From Amanita rubescens (Eukaryota; Basidiomycota; Agaricomycetes; Agaricales; Amanitaceae): a stretch of DNA of 64,000 nucleotides. Numbering within the stretch: position 1 is the stretch's first letter; every line of letters begins with the position of its first letter. Position numbers and translations under genes: made by a program. The stretch is taken from contig WION01000179.1 of assembly GCA_015039365.1 (NCBI GenBank), positions 45,490 to 109,489 on the forward strand, given 5' to 3'. Under the pieces are notes generated by a model that saw nothing but the letters and a program-made list of their open reading frames with translations, searched no databases and was not told the origin of the DNA. Below are positions 35,401 through 46,500 of the stretch, piece after piece.

Positions 35401-35818
35401 AGTACAGCCTTATGGTCCTGCACGCTCTCGGCTCTTTGACTAGACGCACCATTCGATTTCGATAGTTCTGCGTGCTCTCGACCCTTTGCACGGATTTTGC
35501 TCGTACCCGCCGTGCGCGCTGTGCCACACAGTACGCTCGCATCTTAGCTGTATCGTGTGCGCTCTCAAGTCAGGTTGACCAAATCTAACTAGCCGTCGCT
35601 TGTCGCACGGTTATCTGTCGCACCACCATCTCTTTGATCTCGACTCGCGCAATTTCATATACCAGGTCAGGACCACATCCGAGTCATTGAACTTCGAGTC
35701 AGGGCCCGGCCGTGCTGACCTCTTAATCCAGGCCCAGTTCGGGATTCCTTACCTCTGTCAAGTCCTACACACAGCTTCAAGTTCTTGATTCACAGACCCA
35801 TCTAACACAACATCAATT
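32448..35818. other. No convincing gene
   Basis: Many short frames on both strands without domain signatures (largest at 32479-32865, 34013-34375, and 34873-35169 minus). Two segments, about 33610-33740 and 35340-35545, look like diverged copies of each other (GTTATCCAAATATGT, CTGGTTCCT, TGGTCCTGC, GCACGCTCT words). Nothing else recognised. Confidence 0.35.
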
Positions 35819-35821
35819 ATG

Positions 35822-38800
35822 ATGGCAACTGCAACTTCTAGTGCGGGTAGGCCAATTTATGTTTCTCAGCATGGCTGATCCTTGACATATACCATCAGAT
35901 GTGGATGAGACATATGTTCAAATGCTCAGGGAGCACTATCTATGCCCACACTTTCGCATTCTTGTCATGGGGAGGGCTAATGCAGGCAAGACAACTATCC
36001 TTGAGAAGGTTTGTGGTGTAGCAAGGGGGACAAGGCCCATCATATATTATGGTAGTAAGTTGGTCTGAGTTTTGTGCTTCCTTTGGCTGTTGAGCTTCTT
36101 GCAGGTAATCAGCTTGGACAACAGATTCAAATCATGCCATCACTTGAGGTGACTCAGACCAATGTGTAGATGTACCCATTTACATGCAGTGATAACAGAG
36201 AGGCAAACATGATATTGAGCATCAAATTACATACCCTGGAAGTAACTTTATCTTCCATGACTCTCTGGGTTTTGAATCTGGTTCAACTGAGGAATTGGGG
36301 ATTACTTGGAAGTTCATTGAAAAGAAGTCTGCAGAAACTGAGCTGAAAAACCAGCTGCATGCAATTTGGTATCTTGCTTTATCCCATTACAATACTGGCT
36401 GACCTGCCTCTAGGTACTGTATACCCATGGATGACCCTCGTCCCATTCTACCTGCTGAACTTGAATTCTTCAATAAAGGGACAGGCAGAGGCAAGTCCTA
36501 ATGAATTCATATCTCATCTTGTTGCACTTGCTGGATTAACTATTGTACCTCCTTTCCATTGGCAAACTTCCCACAAATCTACTAGTACTGACTAGTAAAT
36601 ATTTCCTTTATAGTTCCTTTGGTGGTTATATTCACCAAATTTGATGGTCAAATAGCAAGTGCATTTGTCAACTTGACTGATACAAACTTGAATGATGAAG
36701 ATAAGTGGGAGAGAGCCAGGAACATTGCTGAAATCACTTTTCAGCAAGTTTATCTTCCTAAAGTTTTGGAAGTGAACTATCCTCCCAAGGCATTTGTGCG
36801 GTTTGAAGGTGAGAATGATGAGTATTTCTTCTTGAAAATGGGAGTGATGTTCTTTTATAGATCTGGATTTACCAGAGAATGATTGTGCTGAATTGACTCA
36901 GACAACTGCTGATGTCATAGATAGTGATAGCATGCACCAGCTGTTTATTTCAACACAGATGAATAATCTTGACCTTTGTGTTAAATCTGCACTTCGGTGA
37001 GGGTCAAATTCACAATGTCACTTACTAACATTGACAATGTTCAGACATGTTCTGAAACATCAACATTTGACATGGGATCATGTCATCATCATAGTTTTTT
37101 CAAAATTTCCACATTTCTGGGTATGCATTTTGGTCAAACTGCACATTAGTATAGGAAAAGTTATAATGTCAATAGGTTGACAGGGAGGTAGGTGGCCTTC
37201 ATATGGAATGACAAAGACTTGCAAAAAGTTCATCAGGAGGTAAGTAACACTCCACTGCCTTCAAATGAAAAAAAAAAAACCAGTCATACCTCAGATGTCT
37301 AATCAACAACTAAGTGAAACAGAGGTTAGTTGTCACCATATTCTTGCTGGCAGGATCTGATGACATTAATATCAGTGGGTGAGTGGCATTGAACTGGCAT
37401 AGATCTGATATATTTTCTCATGACAACAGTTTGTGAGCAATGTGTCCTTTCACCATCAGCAGTCTTATCTCCAATACTCTACAGGAAGTGAGTGACATGA
37501 CCCAATTTTGATTTTTGGTAAATGAACCTATGGTGACCAACAGCAAGTAAGTTACTCCATCTTTATAAGCAGACTTGTCAATCCTTCATGGACAGGGAGT
37601 GAGTAACACAACACTGCCTCACACCACATCTGACCTGCTTAAAGAAAGTAAGCAACATTGATGTTGCCCAAGTTCTAGTGACATAATTCAATGAACAATA
37701 GAAAGTTGGGTGACTTACTGTTATTTGAAATCAATGCTCAGCAAACTTCATTGTATTAATAACAGGAAGTAAGTGACATTTCCCTCTGTCTGATTATAAA
37801 CATTACATCTTGTCCCAAAACAACAGACAGTAAATATCAATATCTCCCCCTCCCAATTTCTCTTGACAAGCTATTGCAACACAAACAGGATGTATGTGAT
37901 ACTTTTGTGAGATTTGAATTCATCATATGAAATACTATGGCAAAAGAGAGTCAGTGCCATTGTTTTCTGTATTCCCAACTCATTATGCTAATTTAATTCT
38001 TAAAGGAAGTGAGTGTTGCTAGCTGCTCTGCTGCAAGACACTCTGGAGACATTCTCATGTTCTACAGATTGTGAGTGATATTGTGAGTACTAAGCAGTGA
38101 AATCACATCTTTTCCTATAGAAGGTCGGTGTCATGCCAGCTTGTCTCAAAGATGATCTTTTCAAAAAATTTCCTGTGACCTACAGTATGTGAGTAACATT
38201 GCAAATATTTCTAGAAAACTACTCTAAGTATTTTTCCCTATTCCTGACAGGATGTGAGTGACAACATTGAAGATTTTTGTGGATGCAGTCTAATCACATC
38301 TTTTCTATGATCAACAGGGAGTGAGTGAAATTGTATACTTTGTCAAAGACAATCTCATCACATCTTTTCCTACTATGACCAACAGGGAGTGAGTGCTATT
38401 GTACATTTTGTGAAAGGCAGTACATATCATCACATCTTTTCCTATGGCCAACAGGGGGTGAGTTGTATTGCACATTTTATGAAAAGCAGTCATCACATCA
38501 GACCAACAGGGAGTGAGTGACATTGCATACTATGTGAAAGGCAGTCTCATCACATCTTTTCCTATGACCAGCAGTTTGTGAGTGGCATTGGGCATCTTAT
38601 GAAAGGCAATGGGCTCATCACATCCTTTCCTACCAACTTGGAGGTTGTGAGTAATATTGCACATTTGTGTGAAAGGCAGACTCTTTTCCTATGATCAACA
38701 GCGAGTCAGTGACATTGCACAGTTTGTGAAAGCCAGTCTCATCAGATCTTTTCCTATTACCAACAGGGAGTGAGTGACATTGCACATTTTGTGAAAGGTA

Positions 38801-40168
38801 GACCCATCACATCTTTTCCTGTGACCAACAGTTTGTGAGTGACATTGCACATTTTGTGAAAGCCAGTTTCATGACACCTTTCAATTCCTATGACCAACAG
38901 CGAGTCAGTGACATTCAATGTACATTGTGTGATAGCCAGTCTCATCAAACTTTTTCCTATGACCAATAGCTTGTGAGTGACCAGCACATTTGTGAAAGCC
39001 AGTCTCATCACATTTTTCCTATGACCAACAGGGAGTGAGTGACATTGCACATTATATGAAAGGCAGTCTCATGACCATGTCATCTTTTCCTATGACCAAC
39101 AGCTTGTGAGTGACATTGCACATTTTGTGAAAAGTGGACTCATCACATCTTTTCCTATCACTGACAGGAAGTGAGTGATGTTGCACATTTTGTGAAAGGG
39201 AGTCCCATCACAGCTTTTCCTATGACCAACAGGAAGTGAGTGATGTTGCACATTTTGTGAAAGGGAGTCCCATCACATCTTACATACATATATCAGAAAG
39301 TGAGCATATTGCCATATCTTTTCCATGTCTTCCTTTTACATTATTATCATCATAGATTGTAAGATTTCACTTCAGCCCACCCACTTCCACCTCATGTGAT
39401 AATTTTGTTGTCATTTATATTACTTCTAGGTAAGTGATGGTGGTTAATGAGGCATTGATTTTCACATTAGTTTGCATGCTAGTGTGTAGGTTTGATGATA
39501 CATTGGGTGTTTTACTGTCACACTAATCTCACACTAACTAGGATGAACTTTTCTCCATGTTTGGAGACAGGAAACGGCACTTTGCCATCATGGTATTTGA
39601 TCTTTCCTTTCTGAATGATATGCAACTGATACCATTGCAACAAGCCTACTGGTTGCCAGATCTTAGTTTGTAAATTATTCCTTTTCATTTACTGTATTTA
39701 TGCTCAAACTTTGAAGCAATTATTGTCATTGCCAAGCTATCCTTTTGGATCAACAGAGCATTTCTGCCATCTGTTACACAAGCCTTGTATCAATACCAGC
39801 AAAACTGCTATGCTCAGAAGCTGAAGACTGAAATTACTGCCGAATTTCTGCACCCTGGTTATCAAGATATGGTCACATTACTCTATAGGCAGGTGACTCA
39901 CATTGATGGTAGGTTCTTTGTATAGTCATGCATTACTTATGAACAATTTATGGCAGGGTGAAACACCTGGCATTGGATATTCAGGTGATTTATTGGCTGC
40001 ATTGCATTTGCATTGAGATCATATTTATCTGTACACAGATCACTTCTCATATGCCTCTCTTTTGTTATTCATGCATCTGGCTCAATTTTTCTTTTTAATG
40101 TAAACATACATATACATATGTCATTGTTGGGAATACATTTGGCAGGGACACAGGTTGGATGCAAGTAA
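35822..40168 (+). CDS. P-loop GTPase with 35 single-codon exons (49-exon model)
   Basis: GTP-binding protein of a family common in basidiomycetes, function unknown. Exons 1-10: 35822-35846, 35899-36051, 36105-36148, 36199-36368, 36414-36490, 36614-36808, 36861-36996, 37045-37120, 37192-37239, 37295-37324. Next come 33 exons of exactly 3 nt (37376-39358), then 39483-39485, 39542-39592, 39667-39669, 39737-39892, 39957-39984, 40146-40168. The total is 1317 nt in frame. G1 is GRANAGKT, G3 is HDSLGFE and G4 is FTKFD; RGKHDIEHQI, ELKNQLHAIW and YCIPMDDPRP are family hallmarks. The intron after exon 5 has a GC donor (36491). Exons 1-8 are secure because every join falls in a conserved block. Exons 9-10 and the last two are less sure. 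The ATG at 35819 is an in-frame alternative start. The micro-exons rest on unbroken AG-NNN-GT spacing and phase 0; transcripts have not been seen. Confidence 0.75.
37376..39358 (+). other. Array of 33 consecutive 3-nt micro-exons and their introns
   Basis: First base and codon of each: 37376 TGG, 37430 TTT, 37485 GAA, 37544 CAA, 37596 GGA, 37645 AAA, 37702 AAA, 37766 GAA, 37827 ACA, 37889 GAT, 37947 AGA, 38006 GAA, 38068 ATT, 38121 AAG, 38186 TAT, 38251 GAT, 38318 GGA, 38386 GGA, 38455 GGG, 38510 GGA, 38575 TTT, 38644 GTT, 38702 CGA, 38767 GGA, 38832 TTT, 38901 CGA, 38970 CTT, 39032 GGA, 39103 CTT, 39168 GAA, 39233 GAA, 39297 AAA, 39356 ATT. Each follows AG and precedes GT. Introns are 46-68 nt. 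Donors are mostly GTGAGT or GTAAGT, acceptors mostly CAACAG-like after a pyrimidine stretch. No codon is a stop. Two further 3-nt exons, TGT 39483 and TTT 39667, lie downstream. Confidence 0.8.
38254..39296 (+). repeat. Homogeneous part of the micro-exon array (unit about 55-71 bp)
   Basis: Sixteen units in which the intron is strongly conserved: GTGAGTGACATTGCACATTT, then TGTGAAAGGCAGTC, CATCACATCTTTTCCTATGA and CCAACAG. The 3-nt exon varies between units (GGA, TTT, CGA, CTT, GAA). The upstream units 37376-38250 keep the spacing but not the sequence. Confidence 0.9.
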
Positions 40169-40976
40169 AAGAATGGCAGCTACATAATTATGAGCCATTA
40201 ATGGAAATTGTAGGAGTCCATAGTAATAGTAGCTGCTGGCATCCGAGTCCTGATTTGTGCAGATGCTGTGCCTGTTGCATTAAGTCAAAGTCCATTGGAA
40301 AACCTCTCAGCCCTTGTCACCTGCCCTCTCTGGACTTCCCACCATCCTTGCCTAACATTTCCTCAGATGTTTGCATGTGCCAATGAAACAAGCTCCAAAT
40401 CTTGATACATCAGTAGGATGTACTGTATGTATAGTATTTTGAAATATTCTTCTTGACCTATGTACATGTGTCTGGTCAGGATTGCCTCTGCTGTACTATG
40501 AATGCAAGTTGAGTTAGATTTGAAGGACAGTTATGCTCCCTACACACTTCACTTCTTGGTGACACTTACATTTGATGACAAGTCATCTGCCTGGACATGT
40601 ATCTTAACATTAATACTTACTGTGCTAGGGCAGGAAGTGGGCCACCTAAGCAAGGCTGGTGATTGTTTTCAGTAGATCAAAGCTTTTATAAGATCTAATG
40701 GGCTAGGATCGCAGACAAGTATCCTAGGAGGATGGCATATTGTAGGCGTGATTTTAGAGAATGTTGTTGTTGCGGTACGAATATTTTCGCACGGCGGCTA
40801 CCAAAACGGGAAAGTCGGTGATCTGGGCCATGCGTGAGAACCATCCCTGTTGGCCGCCGCCCCAACTTTGCCGTGCTAATCTGAACGATCTAGAGCAGCT
40901 TTGCGCTTCAAATTTTGGATTCACATTAAGAGGTGTGTGATCTACTGTTAACTTAAACTTTTGTTGTATCTGACCA

Positions 40977-43540
40977 TCATTTGCGCCTAGGATTTCGACG
41001 TCTTGGAGGATCTACCCGGGTCTCAATCTCAGTGGACTGCACCATCAATCGCGCCTCAAGACTTCTGCTCTCTGCCTCTAAATCATCCTCCAAGACCCTG
41101 GGTACAAAATTAATGCGAGACTTGGGACTTGCAGCTTGTTCTCGTGTGTCCTCTTGCAAAACTTCAGGCTCATTCTGACATCCAACTTCGGCATCTACAA
41201 TATGTGAAATCTCAGCTCCTCCATCATCTCCAGTCTCAAGCGGAGGTGAGCGCATATGTGGGAGTGGTCGTGGGCGTGGGCGAGGTTGTGTACGTTGACT
41301 TCTTTCCTGCTCGGCACCAGCCTCCTCACACCATCCTTGAATCACCCGAACAGGACGTTGTCGGCGTGATCTGGGGATAAGAACCTCTGCGTCACTCTCA
41401 GAATCGGAGTCAGAGCTGGTTTCTGACGACTCAGGTGTCCCCGATGACTCCCGGCCCCGATCTGAATCATCTATTTGCGTGCTGGCACCGCCCACCATGT
41501 CTGCGCCTCTGCCTCTCGTGCTCCTCCCTCTGCCTCTGCCTCCACCTCTGCCTCCACCTCTATTACCTCTAACACGACCACGAGCCCTTGCTGCCTTTTC
41601 TGCAGCCACAGCCGCCTTCTTTGCCTCACGCTCAGCCTTCTTTGACGCGCGCTCGGCCACCTGCTTCGCTTTCTCAATCTGCTTGTGATAGTCAAGAATG
41701 CTCTTCTTTAGGACTTTGAATCGTGGTGCCGCCTCTTTAAACACATCTTTCATCCGACTCTCCCAGTCCTGTCGAGCAAGTAAATCCAGGTTTTCAGCAG
41801 CTGTCATATGTCGTGCCTGTCCTGAGCTTCGTTTGTTCTTCTGGGCTTTTCGCTTTTCCTTTTCGAATGCTCACTTTCTCAGTCTCTCATTCTCCAGGTC
41901 CATAAGCTTCATCTGTGCATAATCCTCCTCCAGAGCAATACCTGCTTGGACAATAATGTCTCGCAGCATCATATTCTCGGCCCTAAGTGATTGCCGAGAC
42001 GCAGTACCTGGAAGCGGAGGTGGAACTTCAATGTGATATCGTTCCATTGGCTCCTCGTCGTCGTCTGATGATTCTTCAACAGGTGTTGTCTCATACATTA
42101 CAGCATCGTGTTGAAGTGTAGCTGTTGCTGCTGCTGATGGAGTTGGGGTTGGGGTTGGAGTTGGGTTGGGCGTTGGCGCTAGGATAGAAGGGAGACGTGC
42201 AGGAAGGGGCTGCGAAGCCTGTGTAGTTGTAGTCTTTGATGGCTCAAAGGCTGAAAGAGGGATTGCATGACGATCCAATGGCCAAATTCCTGTTTTTCGG
42301 AAGGCCAATTGAATAGTTGTAGTCTTCAATGCATTAATACGTGCGGCATGGTAATAAACTAATAGATTATCTTTTCTGATTGCGATAAGAGATTGGGATG
42401 CAAGTGTCACCTCTCGCTTCCATGACTGTGCGAGAGGCCCGAAAGCACCAACATCACATGGCTGAAGGGCATGCGTTGTGTGCGAGGGAAGACATATGAT
42501 AATTATCTTGTTATCTGCAGCATACTTGCAGAATGTGAATGTGCAGTGCGAGTTATGGCCATCCAAGATCAACAGGCGATACTGTCCCACAGCGGCCTTG
42601 TCTCGTGTTGCAGGATCGAAATCATTCCGAAGCCATGCAGCGCCCAGCTCTTGGTCAGTCCAGCCATTCGGAGAGATGGATATGCTGTTCAAATTGGTAA
42701 GATTGATCATCCGTACTTCAATATGATTAATGATGCAAACCTCGCATTACAGGGATTGTTACGACCCCACTCTGAGTTTCGTCTCTGACCCTGGAATATC
42801 ACAGAAGGGTGAAGAACAGATCCATCAGCACAGATGGTCTCAATAACTGTGACGAGCTCCCTGTTTCCATCTTCAATTGAATAAACAGTTTGTTGATTGC
42901 GATCGATCATGGCAGTGATTCTCGCACCAATCCCAAGTTGAAGACCCTTTTCATCCATATTATATAGATTCTCAGGTAGAATATTAAATTCCTTCATTAC
43001 ATCAGTGAGCATATCAAAGAACTCATTGACGGCAAATTGATTCAGCGCTTTTGCACGTGCTTTCTCCAAGCCTGTCGTCCTCTTCATCTTTAAACTGGGA
43101 TGACGCTTGCAGAAGCGTTTTGGCCATGATTTCCCGGTCTGCTTGCCAGAAATTGCATCGGCGCACTGTGTGACAGAAGCGTATGTCATAGGTATACCAC
43201 GACGGCCTTGAATTTTAACCCATTTGGCTAAGATCTCCTCCTGGGCTTCAGTGAGGAGTTGTTCACCAACATGTGCCTCGCAACAGCTCTTCCCTCCTAG
43301 AAAATCACTTAGCAACACGAAATCACCATACACAATGCCACACATACCTTGCAAACGGCGGCCAAGGGAAGATCTTGGAATACTAAAATCCCGTTCTGCT
43401 TGACGTGCAGAGTAGTGTGGGTTGCCATTGGGTTTTGTACCTGAGTTCTGAATCATAGCTACAGCCAGTTGGATGCGTTCCTCTCGTGGGTGAGTAAGAA
43501 TATCGTCAGGAATTGAGATATCTGGCCTTAAAGGTGGCAT
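40977..43540 (-). pseudogene. pogo/Fot-like DDE transposase with one TGA
   Basis: Cut-and-paste transposase. Three exons on the minus strand: 43540-43348, 43296-42741, 42684-40977. In order: a psq-type helix-turn-helix (YSARQAERDFSIPRSSLGRRL), a CENPB/Tc5-type DNA-binding domain (GKSWPKRFCKRHPSL), then a DDE domain with YNMDEKG (first D), LLILDGHNSH (second D) and ALQPCDVGAFGPL (third D). The C-terminus is a (PT)n linker, a coiled coil and an RG-rich basic region. The first intron (51 nt) is in frame and stop-free. A single TGA at 41871-41873 truncates the tail after ENERLRK, and the frame continues to 40977. I could not identify terminal inverted repeats with confidence. Confidence 0.85.
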
Positions 43541-44480
43541 TTTGGATGGTATGGCTTAAGTTTAGTGTGGGCTGGGATTGCGACTGGGCATCGCTCACTC
43601 GTGACTTAAATACAGTACCACAGAGTTGGAAACGGTTAAAGCATTGATATATTGGCACAGTCTAGGTACGGGACATAAGGTGGGCAGGTGGATAAATATC
43701 GGCATTGGTGCAATGTTCTGCAGGTAGGATAACATCAGGATGGCTCAAACAATTAAAAAGAGCCCTAATCCACGCACCTGCAGTGAGACGTCGACATCCC
43801 TGCACCTCCAATTCCCATAACGATTTCCATCAGCTAACATGCTGAAAAAGCGCATACAAGTGTAACGGAGTCCACAAAGGCATGAATAAATTTGCTAAAA
43901 ATATAATCACTGCTGTTCACGAAACATTGAGTTAATATGAAGATAATTACCAAAGGTCATAAACGCACCTCATTATCTGAAGCCGACATGCGTCAATCAA
44001 GGGAGCCCATCCAAAATGAAAAACAAGGCAGGCCACGACAATTGGATGAGGAAAACCGGCCAGTAGGCGTGGAATTATACAGAAGGGATGATTGGAGGGA
44101 AGCGAATGGGTGAGACAATTGTAGATACGAAGGTTTGGAAAGATTCGGTTTAGAATTGCGTCATCAGGGCAGCGGCTGCCGGATTTGGTAATGCCATTGA
44201 TCTTACCAAATTAGGCAAATTCTCGCTTCGGCAACATTAACCGGCCTATTACTCAGCAAGGAATCGCTGCAACCGTCCAAGGAGCTGTTCAAGGCAACAC
44301 TCGATATAGTTCTTGTCATTCATCCCAACACAACAGGTTTTGGTACTCTACGGGGCTCATAAATTACAGAGTGGCCTGCTACACAGGGTGGCCCACTTCC
44401 TGACCCAGCACAGTATTGAACATACAAAATTATTACTATTTTATGTTAGTACAGGATCCATGACAGGGTGCCAACTTGTT
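43541..44480. other. Flank of the transposase, no gene seen
   Basis: Short frames only. It may contain the right end of the pogo-like element, but I found no clear TIR match with 40680-40960. Confidence 0.35.
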
Positions 44481-44483
44481 AAT

Positions 44484-44750
44484 GCTAGATACATGAGTGT
44501 CAATGCATCTCAAGATGAACAACCACTAAACCCACTTCCCACTTATCCTTGCCTTGACTGTAATTCTATTAGGACCCAGATCCAGCACCCTTGGTGCCTT
44601 GTTCTTCTCCCCCTTCCTCCGACCCATGACGAGCACCTTTGCCTCAAGAGGCACAATCCCTACATCCTTCATTCCAACTGTAATGTGTAACCGCTCCCAT
44701 TCCTCATCCAACTCCTTCACAAACTTTTTCACAAGCTTATATGATTGCTC
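44484..44750 (-). pseudogene. Duplicated 3' end of TRL1
   Basis: Near-copy of 46480-46740. The frame on the minus strand (44732-44526) carries the second HxT motif of the phosphodiesterase domain (RLHITVG) and the C-terminal strand GITVKAR-type block to the same stop. Gaps relative to the intact gene include loss of a few codons upstream of WERLHIT. No upstream domains are present, so it is non-functional by itself. Confidence 0.85.
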
Positions 44751-44884
44751 TCCAGGTGCTCAAATGTTGATGTTCAGGTGACGTTATTCAAGTCTTCTGC
44801 TACACTCCGATGAACTTGGCAAAATAAGAAATAACTTGATGCTAACCTAAACTTGATACTGTACAATCGTGCTGATGTTGTAGA

Positions 44885-46258
44885 TTAATCTTTTGCAGAA
44901 TCAAGCCATGTTCGGACTTTCTCCCGAGTCTTTTCTGCCTTCATTGCACGTGCTTGGCGCTGACCCTGCCTTGCATTGTACGTCCATAACCCCAAGATAA
45001 TGTCAGCAATGTCAGGGGTCTGAGAGTCCGCAGCCTTGGTGTTGCTCGCTTGCTTCTTTTTCTGCTCTTGCCTGACAGCCCGCGCAACACGATCAAGCAT
45101 CTCCTGGCGACGTTTCTGATCAACGCCCGATACATCATCTGGCTCCCCGTCATAGTAAATATGCCTGGTGCGTTGTCGGGCCAAGTTCACAAATTGAGGC
45201 ACCCCCCAGGTGTTGAGGGCAGCACAACCATAGGCGATGTCGAAGAGAAGAGGTGGTGGCCAATCATCATGGTCCACACGTTGCCTCGCATCCGAGTTGT
45301 GAGGTGCCACGTACGTGGTGACAACATCAGGGGCATTGAAGTGCTGAAACGTGAGGCGACTGACTGCGAGCGATGGATTGAAGCCTATGGGTTGCATGAC
45401 TCGGGCCACGTCGGTGACAGACATCGCGAAATTGGGGGTCTACTACGAATTAGTTCAACCACATGGAAGACAAAAACTAACTTGCAAAAAAGCGACCATA
45501 GAGGCCCCAAATGGCCTGTGTAGCTGTACGGAAAGCAGGATTCCGTTACGTGGATTGTTGATGTCATCCAAGGGTGGATCCAAAACTTCATTCCTATGAT
45601 CGGCGAGACCAGTAATGTACTGGGCCTGGAATGAGAACTGGGAGTGATTCAAATATTCAGAACACACCTGGCTTCCCTTTGCGTGAGGAATGATATGACA
45701 CGCTCGAAAGTTTGATGTCGCACCAGTCATCAGACAGGTTCCGTCGCGATCAGTCACCCTCTGTGCGAAATCGGCCTGGCGAGTGGAGATAGCTGATGAA
45801 TATGAAGTCCTGTCGTCCATCAAATCAGGGTCAAGCAGAAACGGATCTGACATTGAATGAGCATTGAGGGGTCCTTGGACGCCGAAATATGACTTGCCTT
45901 GTGAGTCGGGTATATAGTAATAAACACCAGCCTGTATATCAACCTCAGGATACTGGACCACTGCCAGGCCAGCGGCGGACCGGGAGATGTGGCCTTTGGT
46001 GCCATAGACCGTAAACCCGACATACCGCAACCACCTAAGAGGGTGCAATGAGAAGCGCTGACACGTCTCAACAGGAATGGATAGCGCAGGCTGGTATTCA
46101 CCATCGATTTGCATCTGAAGCTCAACGATGGCGGCCATGTTGGATGTTGAAATGTGGGTGACAAGTCTGCGTCCGTGCGTCATCCATCTCACGTGCTTCT
46201 CCAATACGAAATAGATCTGCGAGAAGAGGGCGTGTTTGATTTCGAGTATTTTATGCAA
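44885..46258 (-). CDS. HNH endonuclease-domain protein
   Basis: Two exons on the minus strand, 46258-45482 and 45439-44885, joined in phase 0 across a 42-nt intron. The HNH region reads CLMTGA, ACHIIPHAKGS (first His), then NEVLDPPLDDINNPRNG in parts (DDINNPRNGILL: central Asn) and LHRPFG (last His), typical of the large fungal HNH family. The N-terminal 150 residues resemble the variable partner region of these proteins. The C-terminal part is basic and coiled (ARAVRQEQKKK). The start may instead be the ATG at 46139 (MAAIVEL). The gene lies between intact TRL1 and a duplicated TRL1 3' end, both on the same strand. Cellular role unknown. Confidence 0.8.
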
Positions 46259-46500
46259 AATTGTATGCGCCTTTCTGGTCGACGCAACGCTGACCCTGCT
46301 TTAGTCTAGACTTTCCCAAGCGGAGCTTAGAGAGCTTTTCGACAAGTACGCGCCTGGAGTTGTTCCGAAGTTTCCCGAGACCACGGCGATACGCGAGACA
46401 CCCAAGCAGCGCACGGCAATTCACGAGACATAAAAGACTGCCGGCGTTACTGAGTGTATTAAAATGCTAGGAATACACGAGTGTCAATGATGAACAACCA

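Noticed and set aside
38254..39296. Regular repeat-spacer pattern resembling a CRISPR array
   Set aside because: The genome is clearly fungal. The repeats are intron bodies with donor, pyrimidine tract and acceptor, and the variable part is only 3 nt.
37376..39358. Array as a plain minisatellite inside one large intron
   Set aside because: Not excluded, but the upstream half has no shared unit sequence and still keeps exact AG-NNN-GT spacing and frame. I therefore prefer micro-exons and list transcript evidence as the decisive test.
40159..40386. 76-codon ORF at the end of the GTPase gene
   Set aside because: It lies in another frame than the preceding exons. The frame-consistent exon stops at 40168.
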